This document shows positions 37,852 through 45,774 of a DNA stretch of 64,000 bases, in pieces. Every line of letters begins with the position of its first letter. Position 1 is the first letter of the stretch. The position numbers were made by a program, and so were the translations under genes. The notes beneath the pieces are model-generated. The model saw only the letters and a program-made list of their open reading frames with translations, did not search any database and was not told the origin of the DNA. This stretch comes from Pseudoduganella dura (lineage in GTDB: Bacteria; Pseudomonadota; Gammaproteobacteria; Burkholderiales; Burkholderiaceae_D): the NCBI RefSeq assembly GCF_009727155.1, contig NZ_WNWM01000002.1, positions 4,774,001 to 4,838,000 on the forward strand, read 5' to 3'.

Positions 37852-38583
37852 ATGAATGTTCAGCCACAGCCGCCGTCGCAGTCGCCATTGCCGCTCGAGC
37901 CGCACGTGCCGGAAACGGAATTCGGAAAATGGTTCCTGCGCACGGAAACCTGGACCGTGCACGTGCTGGAACGTGCGCTGGCGGACCTCGATACGTTGAT
38001 ACCGGCCGGGCGCAAGAGCTTCGACGTGGTGGCCGACGTGGGCTGCGGCTATGGCCGTTCGCTGCCGAAGCTGCACGCGCGCTTCGCGCCGCGCCGGCTG
38101 ATCGGCATGGACATCGATCCGGAAATGATCGAAGCTGCCGGCAAGGAAGTGGCGCAGCACGGCATCGCGGCCGAATTCGTCCTCTGTTCAAGCTCGAACA
38201 TCAGGCTGCCGGACGATTCGGTGGACCTGCTGTTCTGCCACCAGACCTTCCACCACCTGATCGACCAGGAGCGCGCGATCGCCGAATTCTTCCGCGTGCT
38301 CAAACCTGGCGGCGTGCTGCTGTTCGCCGAATCCACGCGGCGCTACATCCACTCGTGGATCATCCGGCTGCTGTTCCGCCACCCGATGGACGTGCAGAAG
38401 ACCGCGCCCGAATATCTCGCCATGGTGCGGGCCGCCGGCTTCGACGTGCCCGACAGCGCGGTGTCGTACCCATTCCTGTGGTGGAGCCGCGAAGACCTGG
38501 GCATGCTGGAGCGCGTACTGCGCATCAAGCCGCCCGCCGTGCGCGAGGAAACGTTGATCAACCTGGTGGCACGCAAGCCCTGA
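37852..38583 (+). CDS. Class I SAM-dependent methyltransferase
   Basis: Protein of 243 residues with the SAM-binding motif VADVGCGYGRS, GMDIDPEM and a post-motif FRVLKPGGVLLFAES, typical of Methyltransf_11/25 enzymes acting on small molecules. Methyltransferases occur in some APE clusters, where they methylate the aryl head. Here it is separated from the operon by the opposite-strand deacetylase, so the link is only suggestive. Its start is divergent from the deacetylase with 81 nt between. Confidence 0.83.
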   Translation: MNVQPQPPSQSPLPLEPHVPETEFGKWFLRTETWTVHVLERALADLDTLIPAGRKSFDVVADVGCGYGRSLPKLHARFAPRRLIGMDIDPEMIEAAGKEVAQHGIAAEFVLCSSSNIRLPDDSVDLLFCHQTFHHLIDQERAIAEFFRVLKPGGVLLFAESTRRYIHSWIIRLLFRHPMDVQKTAPEYLAMVRAAGFDVPDSAVSYPFLWWSREDLGMLERVLRIKPPAVREETLINLVARKP

Positions 38584-38588
38584 TCCCC

Positions 38589-38614
38589 GCAGGCCGCGCG
38601 CCCGCGCGGCCTGC
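38589..38614. terminator. Strong GC hairpin between convergent methyltransferase and TonB genes
   Basis: Perfect 12-nt arms GCAGGCCGCGCG (38589-38600) and CGCGCGGCCTGC (38603-38614) lie in the 39-nt gap between convergent stops. No T run follows on either strand, so termination would be inefficient or Rho-assisted. Confidence 0.45.
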
Positions 38615-38622
38615 GCTCCGGT

Positions 38623-39273
38623 TCAATCGTCCAGGCTCCACTGGTACTGCAGCCGTGTCCAGGACTGGTACGGCACGCCATCCACGGTGCCGGGCTGGAA
38701 GCGGCACAACGACAGTCCCGCCAGCGCCGCGCGGTCCAGCTCGCGCGACCCGCTCGATTTCTCCACCTTCGATTCCGCAACCCTGCCGTCGGTACCGACC
38801 AGCAGCGCCAGTGTGACGGTACCCGTTTCGCCGTTGCGCTGCGCATTGCGGGGATATTCCGGCCGCGTGCACGCCCCGGCATCGACCACCGGCGCGACCC
38901 GTACCGGCGTCCTGCCGGCAGGCTCGATGTGCTGCGCAGTCGCCGTGGCGCCCGTCGACGTGGCGGGAGGTACCGGTTCGCTCGCAGGCCGCGTCGCCAT
39001 TTGCACCGGCACGGCCGGTGGCGGAACATCCTGCGGCAGGTCGGGAACGACAATCGTCGTGGGCGGCAGCTTCACGGGATCGGGCATCGGCACCGGCGGC
39101 GGTGGCGGCGGTGGCGGGAGTTCGGCCACCGGCACCAGGTCGATGACGCCGGGAGGCGCGCGGTGGATCAGTACTTTCGAGCCCTGCACGGCGACAAACG
39201 CCACCAGTACGTGCAGCAGCACGACGACAGCGATGCCTGCTGGGTTTCTCTGCGAATTACCGGCGAAGTTCAT
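38623..39273 (-). CDS. TonB-family energy transducer
   Basis: Protein of 216 residues with an N-terminal transmembrane anchor (about 13-31), a periplasmic Pro-rich spacer (PPPPPPPP near 54-61 and further PP runs to about 110) and a C-terminal TonB domain (RPEYPRNAQRNGETGTVTLA, FQPGTVDGVPYQSW). TonB couples the ExbBD proton channel to outer-membrane receptors. No exbB/exbD is adjacent. It is divergent from the two-component pair that follows. Two TonB-dependent receptors lie 18-24 kb away in the window. Confidence 0.88.
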   Translation of the reverse strand: MNFAGNSQRNPAGIAVVVLLHVLVAFVAVQGSKVLIHRAPPGVIDLVPVAELPPPPPPPPVPMPDPVKLPPTTIVVPDLPQDVPPPAVPVQMATRPASEPVPPATSTGATATAQHIEPAGRTPVRVAPVVDAGACTRPEYPRNAQRNGETGTVTLALLVGTDGRVAESKVEKSSGSRELDRAALAGLSLCRFQPGTVDGVPYQSWTRLQYQWSLDD

Positions 39274-39425
39274 GCCATTCTCCTTGACGATGGTTGGAAG
39301 TCGATTTTGCTAGGTCGTGGATGTATACTATTCCATGTAATAGCAAAAATGGAAGGGGTTATATAGCAATCGTGTGGGATGGTATGCTTCCGTCCATTGG
39401 CAATGAAGCTTGCGTGGAGGTGGAA

Positions 39426-40079
39426 ATGAAAAAGCGGGAGGAAGGGCGCATCCGCGTGATGCTGGCGGACGATCATCCGATCGTCATGAGCGGGTTCGCC
39501 ATGTCGCTGGCCAGGCCGGACATCGATGTGGTGGCGCAGGCGCGGAGCCCGGAAGAGGCAATGGAACAGCATGCGGCCCTGCAGCCGGATGTGCTGGTGC
39601 TGGATATCCGCTTCGGCGAGCAGCTGACGGGCCTCGACGTGGCGCGCGGCATCCTGGGGCGCCAGCCGGATGCGCGAATCGTGTTCCTCACGCAGTTCGA
39701 CCAGGACAGCCTGGTGAAGGAGTGCTACCGGATCGGCGCGCGCGCCTTCATCACGAAGGATTGCGATCCGGAAGAACTGGCGGCCGCGGTGCGCCGCGCG
39801 CATACGGGCGAACTGTATTTCATGCCGCGCATCGCCGAGCGGCTTGCCAGCCTGTCGGTCAAGGGCGACGTGTCGCCCCAGTCGCTGCTCGACGAGCGCG
39901 CGCTGGAGATATTCACGCTGATGGCCGAGGGCCTCACCAACGCGGAAATCGCCGAACGGCTGGACGTGTCGTCGAAGACGATCAGCAATGCCAGCCAGGC
40001 GATCAAGGATAAGCTGGGCGTGCACCGCGCGGCGGACATCACGCGCCTGGCCGTGCGCTACGGGCTGCTGCAGCCCTGA
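39426..40079 (+). CDS. NarL/LuxR-family response regulator
   Basis: Regulator of 217 residues with a receiver domain (LADDHPIVMSG, phosphoacceptor D60 in LVLDIRFGE, Lys in FITKDCD) and a C-terminal LuxR helix-turn-helix (IFTLMAEGLTNAEIAERLDVSSKTISN). The ATG at 39426 is preceded by GGAGGTGG, a strong ribosome site; the frame is open upstream to 39294 but that part is AT-rich and not conserved in character. The stop overlaps the kinase start (TGATG). Confidence 0.93.
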   Translation: MKKREEGRIRVMLADDHPIVMSGFAMSLARPDIDVVAQARSPEEAMEQHAALQPDVLVLDIRFGEQLTGLDVARGILGRQPDARIVFLTQFDQDSLVKECYRIGARAFITKDCDPEELAAAVRRAHTGELYFMPRIAERLASLSVKGDVSPQSLLDERALEIFTLMAEGLTNAEIAERLDVSSKTISNASQAIKDKLGVHRAADITRLAVRYGLLQP

Positions 40080-41392
40080 TGCGGGCGCTGGTGCCGGTCT
40101 TGCTGCGCCGCCACTGGAGCACGCGCACGCGGCTGCTGGCGATCACGCTGGCGCCGCTGGTGGCGCTGTGCCTCGCGCTGCTCTGGCTCAGCTACGCGTC
40201 GCGCCAGGACGAAGTGCGAGCGGACCTGGCCGAGCGGGGCACGCTGCTGGCACGCGTGCTGGCCGACAGCAGCGAGTACGCGGTGATCTCCGGGCAGTAC
40301 GACGAGCTGCGGCGCAGCATGCGCGGTGTGCTGCAGTCCGATACCGCGATCCGCGAAATCGCGCTGTTCGACGCTCGCCGGCGCGAACTGGTGCGCCTGC
40401 GCGGCCGCGCCGCGGGCGGCCCGGAAGGCCGCTACTACGAAGCCCCCGTATTGAAGCGCCTCGTATGGCTGAACATGCGCGCGCCGGACGGCAGCATCGT
40501 GTTCGGCGCGGCCAACGGCGCCGCCCGCCCGCGCTTCGAAACCGTGGGCTACCTGCAAGTGCGCATGACGCCGGACGCGATGCTGGCACGTCAGGCGACA
40601 CGCTTCCGGCTCGAACTGCTGGCGGCAACCGCCGGGCTGCTGTTGTGCGGTGCGCTGGCCTACCGGCTTTCCGAAGGTTTCGATACGTCGCTGCAGGCGT
40701 CGTTGCGGGCACTGCGGGAAGCGGATGCCGGGAAACGCCTGCTGCTGCGGCGGCTGAATACGGCCGTGGAGCAGGAGCGGCAGAGCATCGCGCTGGAAAT
40801 CCACGACGAACTGAATGCTTCGCTGATCGCCGTGCGCCTGGAGTCGCAGCGTATCGCCGCGCTTGCCGCGCAGGCCGCGCCGGCGGAGGTGGCGCAGGAG
40901 ATCGCGCGCCGCGCCACCACGGTCACGCAGCTGGCGCTGGGCCTCTATGGCAACGGCAGGGCGCTGGTGCGCAGGCTGCGGCCGGAGGTGCTCGACATGC
41001 TGGGCCTGCAGGGGGCCGTCGAGGAGATGGTGCGGCAGGTGGACGACAGCCAGCCGGACTGCCGTTTCACCTGCAGGGTCGAAGGCGCCATGTCGGACGT
41101 GGAACCGGAACTGGCGATCTCCGCTTACCGTATCGTCCAGGAGGCGCTGTCGAATATCATCAAGCACGCCGGCGCGCGCCGGGCGACAGTGACCCTGGCC
41201 CGGCATGGCGGCGACCTGTCCATCGAAGTTCGTGACGACGGCGTGGGCCTGTCCGCCGGGCGCTCCGACGGCATCGGCATTGCCGGCATGCGCGAGCGCG
41301 TGCATGCGGTGAGCGGCAGCTTCTCGATCGACAGCGACGGCGGCGGTACCCGCATCGCGATCCGCCTGCCGCTCGCCGATCCGGCTACTTAG
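40079..41392 (+). CDS. NarX/UhpB-type sensor histidine kinase
   Basis: Membrane kinase of 437 residues with transmembrane segments at about 20-40 and 176-194 around a periplasmic sensor domain of about 135 residues. A HisKA_3 dimerisation region has the phosphoacceptor H242 in EIHDELNAS, followed by HATPase_c (EALSNIIKHAGARRATV, VRDDGVGLSAG, GIGIAGMRERV). It is translationally coupled to the response regulator. The signal is unknown. Confidence 0.92.
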   Translation: MRALVPVLLRRHWSTRTRLLAITLAPLVALCLALLWLSYASRQDEVRADLAERGTLLARVLADSSEYAVISGQYDELRRSMRGVLQSDTAIREIALFDARRRELVRLRGRAAGGPEGRYYEAPVLKRLVWLNMRAPDGSIVFGAANGAARPRFETVGYLQVRMTPDAMLARQATRFRLELLAATAGLLLCGALAYRLSEGFDTSLQASLRALREADAGKRLLLRRLNTAVEQERQSIALEIHDELNASLIAVRLESQRIAALAAQAAPAEVAQEIARRATTVTQLALGLYGNGRALVRRLRPEVLDMLGLQGAVEEMVRQVDDSQPDCRFTCRVEGAMSDVEPELAISAYRIVQEALSNIIKHAGARRATVTLARHGGDLSIEVRDDGVGLSAGRSDGIGIAGMRERVHAVSGSFSIDSDGGGTRIAIRLPLADPAT

Positions 41393-41484
41393 ATTGCAAG
41401 CGAGCCGGCGCGTTCGCTGCCCGTGTTGTTCCATCCGGCGATGTGCGGTATGTTGTCGGTTCCATCGATTCACTGCCCGCGCCC

Positions 41485-43401
41485 ATGACCCAGTCCAGCC
41501 ACGCAAGTCAGCAACACGCCAGCCAGTTCGCGCTGCTGAAGCAGCGCCGCTTCGCGCCGTTCTTCTGGACCCAGTTCCTGGGCGCGTTCAACGACAACCT
41601 GTTCAAGACGGCACTGATCGTGGTGCTCACGTTCGATGCCGCCAGCTGGACCACGCTGAAGCCATCGCTGGTGACGAACCTGATCCCCGGGATCTTCATC
41701 CTCCCTTACGTGCTGTTTTCCGCCACGTCCGGCCAGATCGCCGAGAAATTCGAGAAGTCGACGCTGGTGCGCTTCATCAAGTGGGCGGAGATCGCCATCA
41801 TGGGCATCGCTGCGCTCGGATGGATGACGCACAGCCTGTGGCTGCTGGTGCTGGCGATCTTCGCCATGGGCACGCACTCCACGCTGTTCGGCCCCGTCAA
41901 GTATTCCTATATGCCGCAACAGCTGAAGCCCGAGGAACTCACGGGCGGCAACGGCATGGTGGAAATGGGCACCTTCGTCGGCATCCTGCTGGGCCAGGTG
42001 TTCGGCGACGTGCTCGTCATGCACGGCTCGCTGGGCATTCCGGTGGTGGCGTTCGGCACGATCGGCTTCGCGGTGCTGGGCCTGTTGGCCAGCTACCGCA
42101 TTCCCGTCACGCCGGCGCCGGCGCCGGACCTGAAGATTGCCTGGAATCCGTTCACGGAAACCGTGCGTAACCTGAAGCACTCTGCCGGCAACCGCACCGT
42201 GTTCCTGTCGATGCTGGGCAATTCGTGGTTCTGGTTCTACGGCGCGATGGTGCTGGCCCAGTTCCCCGTGTATGCGATGACGTTCCTGAAGGGCGACCAC
42301 AGCGTGTTCGTGCTGCTGCTCACGGTGTTCTCGCTGGGGATCGGCGCCGGCTCGCTGTTGTGCGAGAAGCTTTCCGGCCGCAAGGTGGAGATCGGGCTGG
42401 TGCCGTTCGGATCGATCGGCCTGTCGCTGTTCGGCATCGACCTGTATTTCGCCAGCCTGGGCTACGCGGCCCCCGCGGCCGCCACGGTCGATGCGTTCGG
42501 CCTGCTCGCGCAGTCGGGCAGCTGGCGCATCGTGTTCGACGTGGTGATGATCGGCGTGTTCGGCGGCTTCTTCATCGTGCCGCTGTTCGCGCTGATCCAG
42601 CTGCGCTGCGATCCGAAGCACCTGTCGCGCACGATCGCCGGCATGAACATCCTGAATGCGCTGTTCATGGTCGCGGCGGCCGGCGTGGCCATCCTGCTGC
42701 TGGGGCAGGGCCTGACGATCCCCGAACTGTTCCTGGCCACCGCGGTCATGAACGGCATCGTGGCCGTCTACATCTTCTCGCTGGTGCCGGAATTCCTGAT
42801 GCGCTTCCTGGCCTGGCTGCTGATCCACACGGTGCACAAGGTGAAGGTGATCGAGTCCGGCCGGATTCCGGAGCAGGGCGCCGCGGTCCTCGTCTGCAAC
42901 CATGTCAGCTATGTCGACGCGGTCGTCATCATGGCGGCCAGCCCGCGGCCGATCCGCTTCGTGATGGACCACCGCATTTTCAAAACACCGATCCTGGGCT
43001 GGATCTTCCGCACCGCGAAGGCGATCCCGATCGCGCCGGCCAAGGAAGACCCGTGGCTGCTGGAGAAAGCCTACGTGGACATCGCGCATGCGCTGCACGA
43101 CGGTGAGCTGGTCTGCATCTTCCCCGAGGGGCGGCTGACGAGCACCGGCGAAGTGAACGAGTTCAAGGGCGGCATCGCCAAGGTGGTGGAACGTTCGCAG
43201 GTGCCGGTGATCCCGATGGCGCTGCGCGGGCTGTGGGGGCATCCGCTGTCGCGCAGCAAGGATAACCTGTTCGGCCGCGCCTTCCGCAAGGGCCTGCGTT
43301 CGCGGCTGGCGCTGGCCGTGGGCCAGCCGGTAGCACCGGATGCGGTCACGCCGGAGTCGTTGCAGCAGGCGGTGCTGGCGCTGCGCGGCGACTGGAAGTA
43401 G
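41485..43401 (+). CDS. MFS transporter-PlsC acyltransferase fusion (LplT-Aas-like, no ligase domain)
   Basis: Protein of 638 residues. The first 425 residues form a major facilitator domain with about 12 helices resembling the lysophospholipid transporter LplT (FWTQFLGAFNDNLFKTALIV, MGTHSTLFGPVKYSY); residues 440-638 are a PlsC domain with CNHVSYVDAVV (H-x4-D) and FPEGRLTSTGEVNEFKGG. The set suggests import of lysophospholipid and reacylation. Aas proteins also have an acyl-ACP synthetase domain, missing here. ATG at 41485 is chosen over a GTG at 41443; neither has a strong ribosome site. Confidence 0.88.
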   Translation: MTQSSHASQQHASQFALLKQRRFAPFFWTQFLGAFNDNLFKTALIVVLTFDAASWTTLKPSLVTNLIPGIFILPYVLFSATSGQIAEKFEKSTLVRFIKWAEIAIMGIAALGWMTHSLWLLVLAIFAMGTHSTLFGPVKYSYMPQQLKPEELTGGNGMVEMGTFVGILLGQVFGDVLVMHGSLGIPVVAFGTIGFAVLGLLASYRIPVTPAPAPDLKIAWNPFTETVRNLKHSAGNRTVFLSMLGNSWFWFYGAMVLAQFPVYAMTFLKGDHSVFVLLLTVFSLGIGAGSLLCEKLSGRKVEIGLVPFGSIGLSLFGIDLYFASLGYAAPAAATVDAFGLLAQSGSWRIVFDVVMIGVFGGFFIVPLFALIQLRCDPKHLSRTIAGMNILNALFMVAAAGVAILLLGQGLTIPELFLATAVMNGIVAVYIFSLVPEFLMRFLAWLLIHTVHKVKVIESGRIPEQGAAVLVCNHVSYVDAVVIMAASPRPIRFVMDHRIFKTPILGWIFRTAKAIPIAPAKEDPWLLEKAYVDIAHALHDGELVCIFPEGRLTSTGEVNEFKGGIAKVVERSQVPVIPMALRGLWGHPLSRSKDNLFGRAFRKGLRSRLALAVGQPVAPDAVTPESLQQAVLALRGDWK

Positions 43402-43518
43402 GGAAGCAGGGGCGCCGGAACGGCTGATCGTACAACTCGTTACAAAAAGTGCACACGAATTGCTCTTTCCTTTTTAAAATGTTGCCTCCGTCCCACGTAC
43501 AGAAAAGAGACAACATTC

Positions 43519-44280
43519 ATGACCCGTTCCTGGAAAGCCGCATTATCGGTAGCGACCCTGGCCTTGCTGGCCGCCTGTGGCGGCGATGACGACGATCCGG
43601 CGGGCACCACGACCGGCGGCACCACCGTCTCCGTCGTGCCATTCACGCAGGACTTCAAGCTGGACACGGGCGGCTGGGTTGGCGAGTCGAGCGACTACAA
43701 TGCCGCCACGGCGCCGGCCGATGTGGTGTTCCAGTCCCGCGACATCTCGCCGATCAACGACAAGACCTACGCGAACACCAAGGCTTACTACATCAGCGGC
43801 ACCAACCGCAGCAACGACCTGCTGCTGTACGTAAAGAAGCAGTACGGCGGCCTGGCGGCCAATACCGAGTACACGTTCACGATCACCTCGTTGAACCTGC
43901 TCAGCAATGCGCCGTCGGGTTGCGCCGGCACGGGCGGCGCGCCGGGCGAATCCGTGTATGCGATCGCGGCCGCGTCGGCCGCGGAACCGAAACCGGTCAC
44001 CACGAACGGCGACGTGCGCCTGAACATCGATCATGGCAACCAGGGCACGGCCGGCGCCGCCTCGCTCGTACTGGGCAATATCGCCAACGGCCTGCCATGC
44101 GGTACCACCACCTACGCGTCCAAGCTGTTGCGCAACAGCACCGGCGTCAAGGTGAAGTCGGACGGCGAGGGCAAGATCTGGGTGCTGCTGGGCATCGATT
44201 CCGGCTTCGGCGGCACCACCGGCGTTTACCTGCAGAACGTGATCTTCAACTTCGCACCGGTGGTGGCAGCAACGACCTGA
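43519..44280 (+). CDS. Lipoprotein of unknown function
   Basis: Protein of 253 residues with lipobox LLAAC (Cys20), followed by GGDDDD, which is common after the lipidated Cys of outer-membrane lipoproteins, and a Thr/Gly-rich linker. The rest is beta-rich with two conserved-looking cysteines (SGCAGTGG and GLPCGTT) that may form a disulphide. I do not recognise a family. AAAGAGAC lies upstream as a ribosome site and a strong terminator follows, so it is monocistronic. Confidence 0.78.
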   Translation: MTRSWKAALSVATLALLAACGGDDDDPAGTTTGGTTVSVVPFTQDFKLDTGGWVGESSDYNAATAPADVVFQSRDISPINDKTYANTKAYYISGTNRSNDLLLYVKKQYGGLAANTEYTFTITSLNLLSNAPSGCAGTGGAPGESVYAIAAASAAEPKPVTTNGDVRLNIDHGNQGTAGAASLVLGNIANGLPCGTTTYASKLLRNSTGVKVKSDGEGKIWVLLGIDSGFGGTTGVYLQNVIFNFAPVVAATT

Positions 44281-44298
44281 TACACCACGGTGCCGACG

Positions 44299-44333
44299 AA
44301 AGCCTCCCCGCTCCATGGCCGGGAGGCTTTTTT
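44299..44333 (+). terminator. Rho-independent terminator after the lipoprotein gene
   Basis: Stem AAAGCCTCCC (44299-44308) and GGGAGGCTTT (44321-44330) with T residues running to 44333. It lies 18 nt after the stop codon. Confidence 0.92.
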
Positions 44334-44495
44334 ATTGCAAGTTATGCATGCGCGGCATGTCAAATTCTGAAAACGTTTGCAATTTGCAATGTATTCGCAT
44401 TTTCTCTTCAGGACGCTGAGTCGTCCACTTTTGTTGCGCTGCAGTATATTTTGGTGACTTTGTAGTCAGTTAGTGCGCCACTTTCCGATTTGTAT

Positions 44496-44515
44496 TAGAA
44501 TGATCGTTCATTCTA
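44496..44515. promoter_or_regulatory. TetR-type palindromic operator upstream of the RND efflux operon
   Basis: TAGAATGA (44496-44503), a TCGT centre and TCATTCTA (44508-44515) form a perfect 8-nt-arm dyad, 33 nt upstream of the first efflux gene. Size and shape are those of TetR/AcrR operators. TATTAG/TAGAAT within or beside the left arm could be the -10 element, so binding would block transcription. Confidence 0.7.
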
Positions 44516-44547
44516 GGCGCACTACCCTTACAACAGAAAGACCAGGT

Positions 44548-45756
44548 ATGGACCACACGCTCTCTCGCCCGCCGCTGCGTTCGGCCGGCATCCTTTTCCT
44601 CGCATGCGCGGCGGCGCTGACCGCCGGCTGCGACTCCGACAAGAAACAGCAGGCCGGCGCGCCGGGCGGCAAGATGCCGCCGCCGCAGGTCGCTGTATAC
44701 ACCGTGCAGCCGCAGGCGCTGCCGGTGGTGGCTGAACTGCCGGGCCGTACTTCCGCTTTCCAGATCGCCGAAGTGCGCCCGCAGGTGGCCGGCATCGTGC
44801 AGAAGCGCCTGTTCACGGAAGGCGCCGACGTCAAGGCCGGCACGCCGCTGTACCAGATCGATTCGGCCACCTACCAGGCTACCTTCAGTTCCGCCAAGGC
44901 GGCGCTCGCCAGGGCTGAAGCGAACCTGCTGACGGCCGGCCCGAAAGTGAAGCGTTACAAGGAACTGGTCGAAATCGAAGGCGTGAGCCGCCAGGACTAC
45001 GACGATGCCGTGGCTGCCGAAGCGCAGGCGCGGGCCGACGTGGAGTCGGCCAAGGCGCAGCTGCAGACGGCGCGCATCAATGTGGGCTACACGAAGGTGG
45101 AAGCACCGATCTCGGGCCGCATCAGCCGCTCGAACGTGACGGCAGGCGCGCTGGTGACGGCCGGCCAGGAAACGCCGATGACGACCGTGCAGCAACTCGA
45201 TCCGATCTATGTCGACGTCACGCAATCGAGCGAGGACCTGCTGCGCCTGCGCAAGGCGATGAATGGCGACGGCATGAAGAAGGCTTCCGGCAAGGTCACG
45301 CTGAAGCTGGCCGACGGCACCACCTACGCGCAGGAAGGCAAGCTGCAGTTCGCCGACGCCACCGTGGACCAGGGCACCGGCAACGTCACGCTGCGCGCGC
45401 TGTTCCCGAACCCGAAGCAGGAACTGCTGCCCGGCATGTTCGTGCGCGCCGTGGTCGAAAGCGGCATCAACGAGCAGGCCATCGCCGTGCCGCAGCAGGG
45501 CGTGACCCGCAACCAGAAGGGTGAAGCCACCGCGCTGGTGCTGAACGGGCAGGGCATCGTCGAGCAGCGCGTCATCGCCACCACCGGCACCTCCGGCGAC
45601 AAGTGGCTGGTCAGCTCCGGCCTGGCCGCCGGCGATCGCGTGATCGTCGAAGGCCTGCAGAAGGTGAAGCCGGGCGCGCCCGCCGTGGTCGCGGCGCCTG
45701 CCGCACCCGCAGCGGCCAGCACGGCCGCCGCCAAGCCGGCCGCCGCCGCCCAATAA
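44548..45756 (+). CDS. RND efflux periplasmic adaptor (AcrA/MexA type)
   Basis: Membrane-anchored lipoprotein of 402 residues with lipobox LTAGC (Cys28), a biotinyl-lipoyl-like domain (VRPQVAGIVQKRLFTEGADV), a coiled-coil hairpin of about 100-175 (KAALARAEANLLTAG...), and beta-barrel and membrane-proximal domains (VPQQGVTRNQKGEATAL). The C-terminus is Ala/Pro-rich. It links the inner-membrane pump to the outer-membrane channel. The ATG at 44548 begins the signal peptide; the upstream open frame crosses the operator and is not coding. Confidence 0.94.
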   Translation: MDHTLSRPPLRSAGILFLACAAALTAGCDSDKKQQAGAPGGKMPPPQVAVYTVQPQALPVVAELPGRTSAFQIAEVRPQVAGIVQKRLFTEGADVKAGTPLYQIDSATYQATFSSAKAALARAEANLLTAGPKVKRYKELVEIEGVSRQDYDDAVAAEAQARADVESAKAQLQTARINVGYTKVEAPISGRISRSNVTAGALVTAGQETPMTTVQQLDPIYVDVTQSSEDLLRLRKAMNGDGMKKASGKVTLKLADGTTYAQEGKLQFADATVDQGTGNVTLRALFPNPKQELLPGMFVRAVVESGINEQAIAVPQQGVTRNQKGEATALVLNGQGIVEQRVIATTGTSGDKWLVSSGLAAGDRVIVEGLQKVKPGAPAVVAAPAAPAAASTAAAKPAAAAQ

Positions 45757-45774
45757 GAAAGCAGGAGTCACACA

